A DNA stretch of 49,290 nucleotides. It comes from Vibrio sp. PID17_43 (GTDB taxonomy: Bacteria; Pseudomonadota; Gammaproteobacteria; Enterobacterales; Vibrionaceae). The translations under genes were made by a program, and so were the position numbers. Within the stretch, counting starts at the first letter, position 1. Each line of letters opens with the position of its first letter. The notes below the pieces were generated by a model. That model searched no databases and was not told where the DNA came from. It worked only from the letters and a program-made list of their open reading frames with translations. Location of the stretch: contig NZ_LIXM01000029.1 in NCBI RefSeq assembly GCF_002608565.1, positions 1 to 49,290 on the forward strand. Direction: 5' to 3'. Positions 1-7,833 of the stretch are shown piece by piece.

Positions 1-15
1 GTTAATTGCAAAATA

Positions 16-48
16 AAAGGCTCTAAGTTTTGGGAACTTAGAGCCTTT
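16..48 (-). terminator. Rho-independent terminator after the DUF3943 gene
   Basis: A perfect 14-bp inverted repeat (16-29 with 35-48, arm AAAGGCTCTAAGTT) has a 5-nt loop. Read on the reverse strand it is followed by a T-rich run, as expected for the end of the gene at 136-1053. The stem is symmetrical, so it could also stop transcription arriving from the left. Confidence 0.85.
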
Positions 49-135
49 ATAAGCCATCTGTAGGATCGTTCAACCGATCATTTATCTCTTAACTGATCGG
101 CATTAGCCAATTGGCTGCTTCTTTACATCACTTTT

Positions 136-1053
136 CTAGAACGTGACCTTCATTTCAACACCGTAGAATTGGCGATCGAAACTTGCACCGGCATCCAGCG
201 CGAATTTCGCAGCATCTTGATTACCAAACCAAGGTGATGAACTAAATTGCAGTTCTGCACTTCCGCCCCAAGCGTCAGTTACCCAGTGATGAATGTGGCC
301 AACAGGGTTAAGGAAGAACAGTGATACATCTCCCATTGTCTCCGAACCCATAACTTCACCACCATCGGCGATGATTGCTTGCTCAGTGCTTAGCATCATT
401 TCACCCACAACAGCACCAAAGAACGGCGTGATGAAGATGTCCTGCCAAGAAGGGACTTCTGCAAAAGCTTCTACGCCGTATTCCCAGAAGAACGTGGACA
501 TGGTTGCTGAATATAAGAATGACTCAAATTCGTTGTAGCCAGCATGGCGAGCCGCGGTGTAGTAAACCCCGCCAAAATATGGGTGCATAATGTAGTTAAG
601 GAAGTGCTCGTCTCGATCCCAAACCGGACCCGCAGAAACGTTATCTTTCCACTTGCTGCCTAACTTGCTCATGTCGCGATCTTCTTCGTCCCACTTCGTG
701 ATGCTTTCTGGCAGAAAGGTCATCAAACCGACAGTGGCAACACTCAATCCTAGAATCGTGTAGGTTTGCCCCATTAAGTAATCCCAATCTTTGTCCTGCG
801 GAACAATGAGATGTTTTGGTTGCATACCCGCATCAAGATTAAGAGAATCATCATTATTTTGTTCAAAAGCGACACGACGATTTTGAGATTCGAAGGTGTA
901 CAGCGTGGTCGTTTCGCAGTAACCTGACAGACAATCAGGCGTGTAAGAAAACTCGATGTGATTGCTCAGGTCGTACTGATTTGCGTTTGCCGCAGCGGAC
1001 GCTGTTAGAACAAGACCACAGAGCGTTTTCTTGAACATGGATGATTTTGACAC
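136..1053 (-). CDS. DUF3943 family envelope protein
   Basis: Function unknown. The likely start is GTG at 1053, with GGAG six bases upstream; an in-frame ATG five codons later begins a typical signal peptide (MFKKTLCGLVLTASAAANA, cleavage near residue 25). A core at about residues 90-225 carries the signature I associate with DUF3943: NYIMHPYFGGVYY, a FWEYGVEAFAEVPSWQD block and a TPFFGAVVGE block, with hydrophobic segments between. The C-terminus ends in an aromatic-rich, alternating stretch closing with VTF, as in outer-membrane barrel strands, so an outer-membrane or periplasmic location is inferred. It is a monocistronic gene divergent from cinA with its own terminator. The family call is from motif memory; no enzymatic residues are recognised. 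Confidence 0.75.
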   Translation of the reverse strand: MSKSSMFKKTLCGLVLTASAAANANQYDLSNHIEFSYTPDCLSGYCETTTLYTFESQNRRVAFEQNNDDSLNLDAGMQPKHLIVPQDKDWDYLMGQTYTILGLSVATVGLMTFLPESITKWDEEDRDMSKLGSKWKDNVSAGPVWDRDEHFLNYIMHPYFGGVYYTAARHAGYNEFESFLYSATMSTFFWEYGVEAFAEVPSWQDIFITPFFGAVVGEMMLSTEQAIIADGGEVMGSETMGDVSLFFLNPVGHIHHWVTDAWGGSAELQFSSSPWFGNQDAAKFALDAGASFDRQFYGVEMKVTF

Positions 1054-1236
1054 AGAGGTCTCCGAGTTGTTAGTTTGATGATCGAACTCTCAATTATCTC
1101 CTAAAAGAACAGCCATTTAAATACTTGTCTTTGATTTAATCTCAACAAATTCGCATGAGAAATGAGTTGAATAATAAGAAAGTGATATAGGCCCCTCTTT
1201 ATTGAAAGACGTTGTGCTTATTTTTTGGAGTCAGTG

Positions 1237-2469
1237 GTGAAAATAGCAATGCTTAGTACCGGTGAAGAGATTCTTCACGGTGATATTGTTGATACAAATG
1301 CAGCTTGGCTATCGAGCGTGTTTTATCAACATGGATTTGGCTTAACCAAACGCTCGACGGTTGGTGATAAGTTATCGAGTTTGATTGAAGAGCTCTTAAT
1401 GCTCAGCTTTAACAATGACGTTGTGATTGTTAACGGCGGTTTAGGGCCAACTACCGATGACATGAGCGCTGCCGCAGCAGCAAAAGCGGCAGAGTGTAAG
1501 TTGGTATTATTCAAACAATGGCTTGAGCAATTGGAAGCCATCTACGCTCGACGTGGCATCCCAATGCCAGACAGCAATTTGAAGCAAGCCATGTTACCGG
1601 AAACGGCCGTGATTTTAGATAACCCGATCGGTACGGCTTGTGGCTTTAAGATGTTGATTAATGATGCACTGTTTTACTTCACGCCAGGTGTTCCTAGTGA
1701 GTTTAAGCTCATGGCAGAAACACAAATTCTGCCAGACTTGAAAAAACACTATCCAGAAGTGGAAAGTGCGACATGCAGCCGTTTTTACACTTTTGGTCTT
1801 TCTGAGTCGGGTATTTCAGATAAGTTGGATCAAATGAAGCTGCCGCAAGGTTATGAATTTGGCTACCGCTCTTATTTGCCATTTATTGAAGTAAAGCTGT
1901 TTGGGCCTTCGAATCAAATAGAACAACGCACGAAGTTGATGCAGATCATCCATAAGCACCTTGATGGTAATACCGTGAGTATCGATGTTCCGATGGTAGA
2001 GCATATTGGTCAGTTGCTGGTGGACAAGGCGCTTACGTTATCCGTGTCAGAGAAGAGCAGCGCAGGGTATTTAACCTACTGGCTCAATGGTAATGAAAAT
2101 GCTGAAAGACAATTCGGCCACGGATGGGTGTTGTCTGGCCACAACCAGATGCTGATGGATGACGGCGATCCTCTTGCCGCTACGTTTGCTCTTGCAGGGG
2201 CAACGCGTGAGAAATGCGGAACAGACTTAGCGTTGGTTACCGGAAAAATTGAAGACGGCGTGTTTTCCGTTGCGCTTTCCACTTCAACTGGAGAGTGGGG
2301 CGTGTTGTGCAAGTTATCGAGAAAGTACTCACGCGATGATCAGGTAAAGGTGATCAGTGCCGCAGCGCTTGATATGTTGCGACGCTATTTAGAGCGAAAA
2401 CCAATGTTTGGTCACTATGCGTTTTTGGAAAAAATGAAAGAGATGTTCATCCCAAGCAGTGTACTTTGA
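1237..2469 (+). CDS. CinA-like protein (MoaB/Mog-type domain plus degenerate PncC-like domain)
   Basis: The start chosen is GTG 1237, because GGAG lies six bases upstream and the product then begins MKIAMLSTGEEILHGDIVDT, the usual CinA start; this gives 410 residues. Residues 1-170 form the molybdopterin-binding-like (MoCF) domain with the NGGLGPTTDD motif near residue 70. The C-terminal part corresponds to the CinA/PncC nicotinamide-mononucleotide deamidase domain. The usual deamidase signature there (ES-C/K-TGG) appears here as EKSSAGYL, so the catalytic serine/threonine-glycine pattern is altered. CinA family members recycle NMN to nicotinate mononucleotide and some have ADP-ribose pyrophosphatase activity; the C-terminal activity may be lost here, as reported for E. 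coli YfaY. Convergent with the nrd operon across a shared terminator. Confidence 0.85.
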   Translation: MKIAMLSTGEEILHGDIVDTNAAWLSSVFYQHGFGLTKRSTVGDKLSSLIEELLMLSFNNDVVIVNGGLGPTTDDMSAAAAAKAAECKLVLFKQWLEQLEAIYARRGIPMPDSNLKQAMLPETAVILDNPIGTACGFKMLINDALFYFTPGVPSEFKLMAETQILPDLKKHYPEVESATCSRFYTFGLSESGISDKLDQMKLPQGYEFGYRSYLPFIEVKLFGPSNQIEQRTKLMQIIHKHLDGNTVSIDVPMVEHIGQLLVDKALTLSVSEKSSAGYLTYWLNGNENAERQFGHGWVLSGHNQMLMDDGDPLAATFALAGATREKCGTDLALVTGKIEDGVFSVALSTSTGEWGVLCKLSRKYSRDDQVKVISAAALDMLRRYLERKPMFGHYAFLEKMKEMFIPSSVL

Positions 2470-2493
2470 GCCACTTGCCAATTGCAGATAATA

Positions 2494-2523
2494 AAAAGCC
2501 AAGGCAATTGTCTTGGCTTTTTT
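2494..2523. terminator. Bidirectional terminator between cinA and the nrd operon
   Basis: The inverted repeat AAAAAGCCAAG (2494-2504) / CTTGGCTTTTT (2512-2522) has A-rich and T-rich flanks. It can terminate cinA on the plus strand and yfaE on the reverse strand. Confidence 0.85.
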
Positions 2524-2541
2524 GTATTCTTCAGGTTGAAT

Positions 2542-2820
2542 TTATGCGCGTTTTTCTTTCATCGCGTAGTTCACACCCCTTAGCGAAATATTGGATTTCG
2601 CTTTGCAAATACAAGGCAGAATTTCGTCTGGCTGAGTATAAGCCATGGCAAAACCAACATACTCCACTTCGCCCGATTCCAGCGAACAACGACAAGCACC
2701 GCAGTGACCATCACGACAGTTGTATTCAGGCAATAAGCCCGCTTGTTCCATTGTCTCCAAAATCGTATTGGAAGGATTGGACTCAATACTGACGAGTTTG
2801 TTGATTTTGATGGTTGGCAT
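2542..2820 (-). CDS. yfaE: 2Fe-2S ferredoxin-like protein YfaE, ribonucleotide reductase maintenance
   Basis: A 92-residue plant-type [2Fe-2S] ferredoxin. Cluster ligands are seen as C-x4-C-x2-C (NCRDGHCGAC, near residues 35-43) and a distal cysteine in ILPCIC. In E. coli YfaE supplies electrons to rebuild the diferric-tyrosyl cofactor of NrdB, which fits its position here as the last gene of the nrdA-nrdB operon. Its ATG overlaps the nrdB stop by one base (TAATG), a layout that favours translational coupling. Cytoplasmic; length is normal for the family. Confidence 0.93.
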   Translation of the reverse strand: MPTIKINKLVSIESNPSNTILETMEQAGLLPEYNCRDGHCGACRCSLESGEVEYVGFAMAYTQPDEILPCICKAKSNISLRGVNYAMKEKRA

Positions 2821-3953
2821 TACAGCTCAAATCCTTCGAAGTCGTTTGCGCTTACTTCGTTGTCAATCTGACCAACTAAGTAAGAAGAAATCTCCGCTTC
2901 TTGTGGTGCTACCTGAACGTTATCCGATGATAACCAAGCGTTGATCCATGGGATTGGGTTGCTTGTTGCACCAGGGTATGCGATAGGTAGACCAACGGCT
3001 TGCATACGAATGTTGGTGATGTATTCAACGTACTGGCTCAGGATGTCTTTGTTCAGACCGATCATTGAACCGTCTTTGAATAGGTACTCTGCCCACTCTT
3101 TCTCTTGCTCTGCCGCTTGTTTGAATAGGTCAAAACACTCTTGTTTTGCTTCTTCTGCGATTTGCATAAACGAGAAGTCATCTTGGCCGTTACGTAGCAA
3201 GTTGATCATGTGCTGTGTGCCGCTCAAGTGAAGGGCTTCGTCACGTGCAATTAGCTTGATGATTTTCGCGTTACCTTCCATTAGCTCACGCTCAGCGAAA
3301 GCAAAAGAACAAGCAAAGCTCACGTAGAAGCGGATAGCTTCTAGCGCGTTAACAGACATCAGACACACGTACAGTTTCTTTTTCAGATCGTACAGGCTGA
3401 CTTTGACCGTTTCACCGTTGATAACGTGGTTACCTTCGCCGTAACGGTGGTAATCGTTTGTCGCTTGGATCAAGTCATCGTAATAGTGAGCGATGTCTTT
3501 CGCGCGCTTAAGGATGTGTTCGTTCTCAACGATGTCGTCAAATACTATGCTTGGATCATTCACGATATTACGAATGATGTGCGTGTATGAACGAGAGTGA
3601 ATTGTTTCAGAGAAAGACCAAGTTTCAATCCACGTTTCTAGCTCAGGTAGAGATACCAGAGGAAGCAGTGCTACGTTCGGGCTGCGACCTTGGATTGAAT
3701 CTAGAAGCGTTTGGTACTTCAAGTTTGAGATGAAGATGTGCTTCTCATGATCTGGCAACTTGTTGTAATCGATACGGTCACTCGATACGTCTACTTCTTC
3801 TGGACGCCAGAAGAAAGATAGTTGTTTTTCAATCAGTTTTTCGAAAATTTCAAATTTTTGCTGGTCGTAGCGAGCAACGTTTACAGATTGACCTAGGAAC
3901 ATTGGTTCCTTTAGTTGGTCGTTTTTATTCTGATTAAAAGTACTGTAAGCCAT
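2820..3953 (-). CDS. nrdB: Ribonucleoside-diphosphate reductase class Ia, beta subunit
   Basis: The 377-residue R2 subunit carries the diiron-tyrosyl radical used by NrdA to reduce ribonucleoside diphosphates. The sequence follows E. coli NrdB with a one-residue offset: D85 (LLDSIQGR), E116 and H119 (FSETIHS), radical tyrosine Y123 (RSYTH), and the later iron ligands in the [11 protein letters not shown] and ARDEALHL segments. The C-terminal tail, ending FEGFEL, is the part that docks on NrdA. It lies 79 bp downstream of nrdA and overlaps yfaE, so the three genes form one operon driven from the promoter near 6470-6500. Confidence 0.97.
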   Translation of the reverse strand: MAYSTFNQNKNDQLKEPMFLGQSVNVARYDQQKFEIFEKLIEKQLSFFWRPEEVDVSSDRIDYNKLPDHEKHIFISNLKYQTLLDSIQGRSPNVALLPLVSLPELETWIETWSFSETIHSRSYTHIIRNIVNDPSIVFDDIVENEHILKRAKDIAHYYDDLIQATNDYHRYGEGNHVINGETVKVSLYDLKKKLYVCLMSVNALEAIRFYVSFACSFAFAERELMEGNAKIIKLIARDEALHLSGTQHMINLLRNGQDDFSFMQIAEEAKQECFDLFKQAAEQEKEWAEYLFKDGSMIGLNKDILSQYVEYITNIRMQAVGLPIAYPGATSNPIPWINAWLSSDNVQVAPQEAEISSYLVGQIDNEVSANDFEGFEL

Positions 3954-3974
3954 AATGCCTCAATTCCTTTTAGA

Positions 3975-3993
3975 CCTCCCCAAAGAGGGGAGG
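3975..3993 (-). other. Hairpin in the nrdA-nrdB intergenic region
   Basis: A GC-rich 7-bp stem (CCTCCCC 3975-3981 / GGGGAGG 3987-3993) with a 5-nt loop lies in the 79-bp gap between nrdA and nrdB. No T-run follows on the reverse strand, so it is more likely an mRNA processing or stability element than a terminator. The role is inferred. Confidence 0.5.
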
Positions 3994-4032
3994 GTCGATA
4001 GTCTGTTTTATGGATTGTTAGGGTGGGGAAGA

Positions 4033-6315
4033 TTAGATCTTACAACCGCCGCCTGCACAATCGTCATCTTGTGGTTGAACTGCGTCTTTCTGGTCATCTT
4101 TCGCACCATCACGAGTGTTATGGTAGTAAAGCGTTTTCACACCGTACTTGTACGCCGTCAGCAGGTCTTGAAGCAGTTTCTTCATTGGAACCTTGCCACT
4201 CTCGTAACCTGATGGGTCGTAGTTTGTGTTAGCAGAAATCGCTTGGTCAATAAATTTCTGCATGATGCCTACAAGATGCAGGTAACCGTTGTTCGAACCA
4301 ATATTCCACAGCAGTTCATAGTTATCTTTAAGCTCTGTGAAATCAGGCACAACTTGTTTCAAGATGCCGTCTTTTGATGCTTTCACTGACACATAACCAC
4401 GTGGTGGCTCAATACCGTTTGTTGCGTTAGAGATCTGAGAAGAGGTCTCAGATGGCATTAGCGCCGTCAACGTTGAGTTGCGTAGACCATGTTCCATGAT
4501 CTCTTGACGTAGGCTATCCCAGTCGTATTGCAGAGCTTCGTTACAGATTAGATCAACGTCTTTTTTGTACGTGTCGATTGGTAATAGCCCTTTCGCGTAG
4601 TTCGTTTCATGGAACAGTGGGCATTTACCTTGCTCTTTCGCAAGTGCTACCGATGCTTTCAATAGATAATATTGAATGGCTTCGAATGTACGGTGAGTCA
4701 GACTGTTCGCACTGCCGTCAGAGTACTTCACGCCATTCTTTGCTAGGTAATATGCGTAGTTGATGACACCTACACCTAGAGTACGGCGGTTCATTGTCGA
4801 TTTGTACGCCGCTGGTAGTGGGTAATCTTGGTAATCAAGCAGGGCGTCAAGTGCGCGGACAACCAGTTCAGAAAGCTCTTCTAAATCATCCAGTGACTTA
4901 ATTGCACCAAGGTTGAACGCAGAAAGCGTACATAGCGCAATTTCACCTGAATCGTCTTCAACGTTCGTCAGTGGCTTAGTTGGCAGTGCGATTTCTAAAC
5001 ATAGGTTCGATTGACGAACTGGTGCGACTTCAGAATCAAACGGGCTGTGAGTGTTACAGTGGTCCACGTTCTGAATGTAGATGCGACCAGTTGATGCACG
5101 CTCTTGCATTAGCAGCGTGAACATTTCGATTGCTTTAACCGTTTCTTTCTTGATTGAAGGATCGTTCTCATACTGAACGTATAGACGCTCAAATCGCTCT
5201 TGGTTCTCGAAGAATGCGTCGTATAGACCTGGTACGTCGGATGGTGAAAATAGCGTAATGTTGCCACCTTCTACCAAGCGTTGGTACATTAATTTGTTCA
5301 ACTGAACACCGTAGTCCATATGACGAACACGGTTCTCTTCGACACCACGGTTGTTCTTAAGCACCATCAGAGAGCGAGCTTCGCCGTGCCATAGCGGGTA
5401 GAACACCGTTGCAGCACCGCCACGAACACCACCTTGAGAACAACATTTTACTGCTGTCTGGAAGTATTTGTAGAATGGAATACAACCCGTGTGGAATGCT
5501 TCACCGCCACGGATCTCCGAGCCTAATGCGCGGATACGACCTGCGTTGATACCGATACCCGCACGTTGAGATACGTAGCGAACGATTGAGCTTGCTGTCG
5601 CATTGATAGAATCAAGGCTGTCGCCACACTCGATCAGTACACATGAGCTGAACTGACGAGTAGGCGTACGTACACCAGACATAATTGGTGTAGGTAGTGA
5701 AATCTTGAAAGTTGATGTCGCGTCATAGAATCGCTTGATGTACTCAAGACGTGACTCTTTAGGGTATTTCGCGAACAGGCAAGCTGCCACAAGAATGTAA
5801 AGGAACTGAGCACTCTCGTAGATTGCGCCAGAAACACGGTTCTGAACGAAGTACTTACCTTCTAGCTGTTTTACGGCCGCATAAGAAAAATCGAGGTCGC
5901 GCTTGTGGTCAATGTACGCATCAAGTTCGTCCAATTCTTCTTTGGTAAAATCTTCCAGAATGTGGCTGTCGTACTTACCCATATCAACAAGACGAGACAC
6001 GTGATCGTACAGCGCTGGTGGCTCATATTGGCCGTATGCTTTTTTACGCAGGTGGAACACCGCTAGACGTGCAGCTAGGTACTGGTAGTCTGGTGTCTCT
6101 TCAGAGATCAAGTCCGCCGCAGACTTAATCATCGTCTCGTGGATATCGGACGTGGTGATGCCTTCGTAAAACTGGATGTGCGCACGCAGTTCAACCTGAG
6201 AGACAGAAACGTTGTTTAAACCTTCTGCTGCCCAAGTGATGACGCGGTGAATTTTTTCCAGGTCGATACTTTCTTTGCGGCCATCACGCTTAGTGACGGT
6301 AAGTTTTTGGTTCAT
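4033..6315 (-). CDS. nrdA: Ribonucleoside-diphosphate reductase class Ia, alpha subunit
   Basis: The 760-residue R1 catalytic subunit converts NDPs to dNDPs. The N-terminal ATP-cone (about residues 5-95) is the allosteric activity site. Catalytic residues are visible: the first active-site cysteine in TRQFSSCVLIECGDS, the N-x-C-x-E triad in SNLCLEI, and its cysteine partner in EIALCTLSAFNLGA. The C-terminal shuttle cysteines C753 and C758 (DDDCAGGGCKI) reduce the active site via thioredoxin or glutaredoxin. First gene of nrdA-nrdB-yfaE, with NrdR and DnaA boxes upstream. Length is the same as the enterobacterial enzyme. Confidence 0.97.
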   Translation of the reverse strand: MNQKLTVTKRDGRKESIDLEKIHRVITWAAEGLNNVSVSQVELRAHIQFYEGITTSDIHETMIKSAADLISEETPDYQYLAARLAVFHLRKKAYGQYEPPALYDHVSRLVDMGKYDSHILEDFTKEELDELDAYIDHKRDLDFSYAAVKQLEGKYFVQNRVSGAIYESAQFLYILVAACLFAKYPKESRLEYIKRFYDATSTFKISLPTPIMSGVRTPTRQFSSCVLIECGDSLDSINATASSIVRYVSQRAGIGINAGRIRALGSEIRGGEAFHTGCIPFYKYFQTAVKCCSQGGVRGGAATVFYPLWHGEARSLMVLKNNRGVEENRVRHMDYGVQLNKLMYQRLVEGGNITLFSPSDVPGLYDAFFENQERFERLYVQYENDPSIKKETVKAIEMFTLLMQERASTGRIYIQNVDHCNTHSPFDSEVAPVRQSNLCLEIALPTKPLTNVEDDSGEIALCTLSAFNLGAIKSLDDLEELSELVVRALDALLDYQDYPLPAAYKSTMNRRTLGVGVINYAYYLAKNGVKYSDGSANSLTHRTFEAIQYYLLKASVALAKEQGKCPLFHETNYAKGLLPIDTYKKDVDLICNEALQYDWDSLRQEIMEHGLRNSTLTALMPSETSSQISNATNGIEPPRGYVSVKASKDGILKQVVPDFTELKDNYELLWNIGSNNGYLHLVGIMQKFIDQAISANTNYDPSGYESGKVPMKKLLQDLLTAYKYGVKTLYYHNTRDGAKDDQKDAVQPQDDDCAGGGCKI

Positions 6316-6432
6316 TCTGCTTTATTTCCCTAAGAAAACTGATAAAAGCCGTATTTTTGTTGGTTTATGTACAAAACTTGTAAAATTTGCGGCGGCTTTG
6401 TGATCAAAGTCTATCTACATATTGTAGCTGAA

Positions 6433-6480
6433 ACACAAGATGTAGGGGTTAAATTGTTTTCGGGTTACAAGATAGTGCTA
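6433..6480. promoter_or_regulatory. Pair of NrdR boxes upstream of nrdA
   Basis: Two 16-bp sites fit the NrdR box consensus (acaCwAtATaTwGtgt): ACACAAGATGTAGGGG at 6433-6448 (all core positions) and TTACAAGATAGTGCTA at 6465-6480 (one core mismatch). Their centres are 32 bp apart, three helical turns, which is the known spacing for cooperative NrdR repression of ribonucleotide reductase genes. Site 2 overlaps the predicted -10. Confidence 0.75.
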
Positions 6481-6497
6481 TTAACCTAAATTATCAA
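6469..6497 (-). promoter_or_regulatory. Predicted sigma70 promoter of nrdA-nrdB-yfaE
   Basis: On the reverse strand, -35 TTGATA (6492-6497) and -10 TATCTT (6469-6474) are separated by exactly 17 bp. The predicted transcription start near 6462 leaves a leader of about 145 nt before the nrdA ATG. It overlaps one NrdR box and has the second just downstream, as expected for repression. Confidence 0.6.
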
Positions 6498-6517
6498 GGT
6501 GCAGGTTTGGGATGACT

Positions 6518-6526
6518 TGTGGATAA
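6518..6526 (-). promoter_or_regulatory. DnaA box upstream of the nrdA promoter
   Basis: TGTGGATAA on the plus strand is the perfect DnaA 9-mer TTATCCACA on the reverse strand, about 20 bp upstream of the predicted -35. E. coli nrdA is also DnaA-controlled, linking dNTP supply to replication initiation. Only one perfect box was found. Confidence 0.65.
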
Positions 6527-6527
6527 C

Positions 6528-6742
6528 TAGCGAAAAGAAAAAAATCAGTAAGTGAACACTAACCGATGAGAAAAGGTCGGACTTGAATGGGAAAAAAAAC
6601 GGTTTTCAGATTGGTTTATAAATAACCGCATGTAAAAATATTTTCCTTGATCTTTGATAATTTTTATTAGCGAAAAAAGCACAGAAAAAAGCACAAGAGA
6701 AATAAAAATTTAAAGGATGACTTACTGTATACAAACGTTAAA
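6528..6742. other. AT-rich spacer between the nrdA promoter and the ubiG terminator
   Basis: About 215 bp of A-rich sequence with no ORF of note. It completes the roughly 500-bp nrdA-ubiG gap. I see no further site in it. Confidence 0.5.
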
Positions 6743-6769
6743 AAAGCGGTGAGTTTTAACCACCGCTTT
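6743..6769 (-). terminator. Terminator after ubiG
   Basis: A 9-bp stem AAAGCGGTG (6743-6751) / CACCGCTTT (6761-6769) with a 9-nt loop is followed on the reverse strand by a run of Ts. Confidence 0.85.
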
Positions 6770-6812
6770 CTCATTTTGTGTCGATATTGTTATCTGCAGA
6801 ATGTCATGCTGC

Positions 6813-7520
6813 TTAGTACTTTGTCGTATGCACGATGTAGTTCACATCCACATTGCGGCCTAGCTTGTAGCTGTCATTAAGTGGGTTGTAAAGCAACCCA
6901 GTAATGCCGATCTCTGTGAGGTCGGTTTGGTCAATCATCTTCATCATTTCAGCGGGCTTGATGAACTTTTCGTGATCGTGCGTGCCTTCAGGAACGATTT
7001 TGAGCAGTTTCTCTGCACCAACAATGGCGAATAGGTAAGATTTCACGTTGCGGTTCAAAGTGGAGAAGAAAACGTGACCGCCAGGTTTTACCAAAGCTGC
7101 GCAAGAACGGATAACAGAAAGTGGGTCAGGGACGTGCTCGAGCATTTCCATGCAAGTGACCACATCATAAGTCCCCGCGTTTTCTGCCGCATGGTCTTCA
7201 ATGGTGCTGCGAATATAAGTAAGTTTTGTACCTGTCTCTAGGGCATGCAAACGAGCGACTTCTAGTGGTTCTTTACCCATATCTAAACCAGTAACGATAG
7301 CGCCTTCTTTCGCCATGCTCTCCGCCAAGATGCCGCCGCCACAGCCTACATCTAGCACTTTCTTGCCAAACAGGCCATTGGCTTTATCAAGGACGTAGTT
7401 CAAGCGAAGCGGGTTGATTTGGTGAAGTGGTTTGAATTCGCCTTCTAAATCCCACCAGCGAGAAGCCATCTCTTCGAATTTCTTAATTTCACTAGGGTCG
7501 ACGTTTTGTGCTTTAGTCAT
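6813..7520 (-). CDS. ubiG: 3-demethylubiquinol / 2-polyprenyl-6-hydroxyphenol 3-O-methyltransferase
   Basis: A 235-residue SAM-dependent methyltransferase that performs both O-methylations of ubiquinone biosynthesis. The family N-terminus is present ([19 protein letters not shown]), followed by SAM motif [10 protein letters not shown] (near residue 60), the acidic end of strand 2 (GLDMG), and the motif II region [12 protein letters not shown]. UbiG associates with the inner membrane in other bacteria. It is transcribed divergently from gyrA, an order shared with enterobacteria, and has its own terminator. Confidence 0.95.
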   Translation of the reverse strand: MTKAQNVDPSEIKKFEEMASRWWDLEGEFKPLHQINPLRLNYVLDKANGLFGKKVLDVGCGGGILAESMAKEGAIVTGLDMGKEPLEVARLHALETGTKLTYIRSTIEDHAAENAGTYDVVTCMEMLEHVPDPLSVIRSCAALVKPGGHVFFSTLNRNVKSYLFAIVGAEKLLKIVPEGTHDHEKFIKPAEMMKMIDQTDLTEIGITGLLYNPLNDSYKLGRNVDVNYIVHTTKY

Positions 7521-7829
7521 GATAGTTATATCGCTTCGCTAATAGTCCTTTGGAATGCGGGATTATACTCCAATGGTACGATACGTTAAAACAGCTTCTT
7601 TTCTTACCATTACAGTAAGCAGCATTTTTGCCGCAGATTGGTGGAAATGTAGTCAGTTATCAGAAAGATATGGGATGAGTGTGCAAATTCTCTTCATTTG
7701 ATGCTTAACCGAGCTCACAACCTGATAAAAGGAGAGGGAAAGTGATGCCCCACTGATGAATTGTGTGTTATATTTTTGCACCTTACACGTATCGTAATTA
7801 CGATCAGATAATAGAGGGATAATGGCTCT
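7521..7829. promoter_or_regulatory. Divergent ubiG/gyrA promoter region
   Basis: The 309-bp gap holds the promoters of two divergent genes. A TATACT-like hexamer near 7564 could serve one direction. The strongest plus-strand features lie just before gyrA: a TTATATTTTT stretch near 7770 and a GAGG ribosome-binding site at 7814-7817. No operator of a known regulator is recognised. Confidence 0.4.
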
Positions 7830-7833
7830 ATGA
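7822..7833 (+). other. Three-codon mini-ORF overlapping the gyrA start
   Basis: ATG GCT CTA TGA begins at 7822 and its TGA overlaps the gyrA ATG (7830) as ATGA. The only Shine-Dalgarno-like GAGG (7814-7817) is 4 nt from this mini-ORF but 12 nt from gyrA. Whether the mini-ORF is translated cannot be told from sequence. Confidence 0.35.

Noticed and set aside
2466..2792. 108-codon plus-strand ORF over yfaE
   Set aside because: Antisense to yfaE and runs through the terminator; the yfaE frame carries the cysteine cluster.
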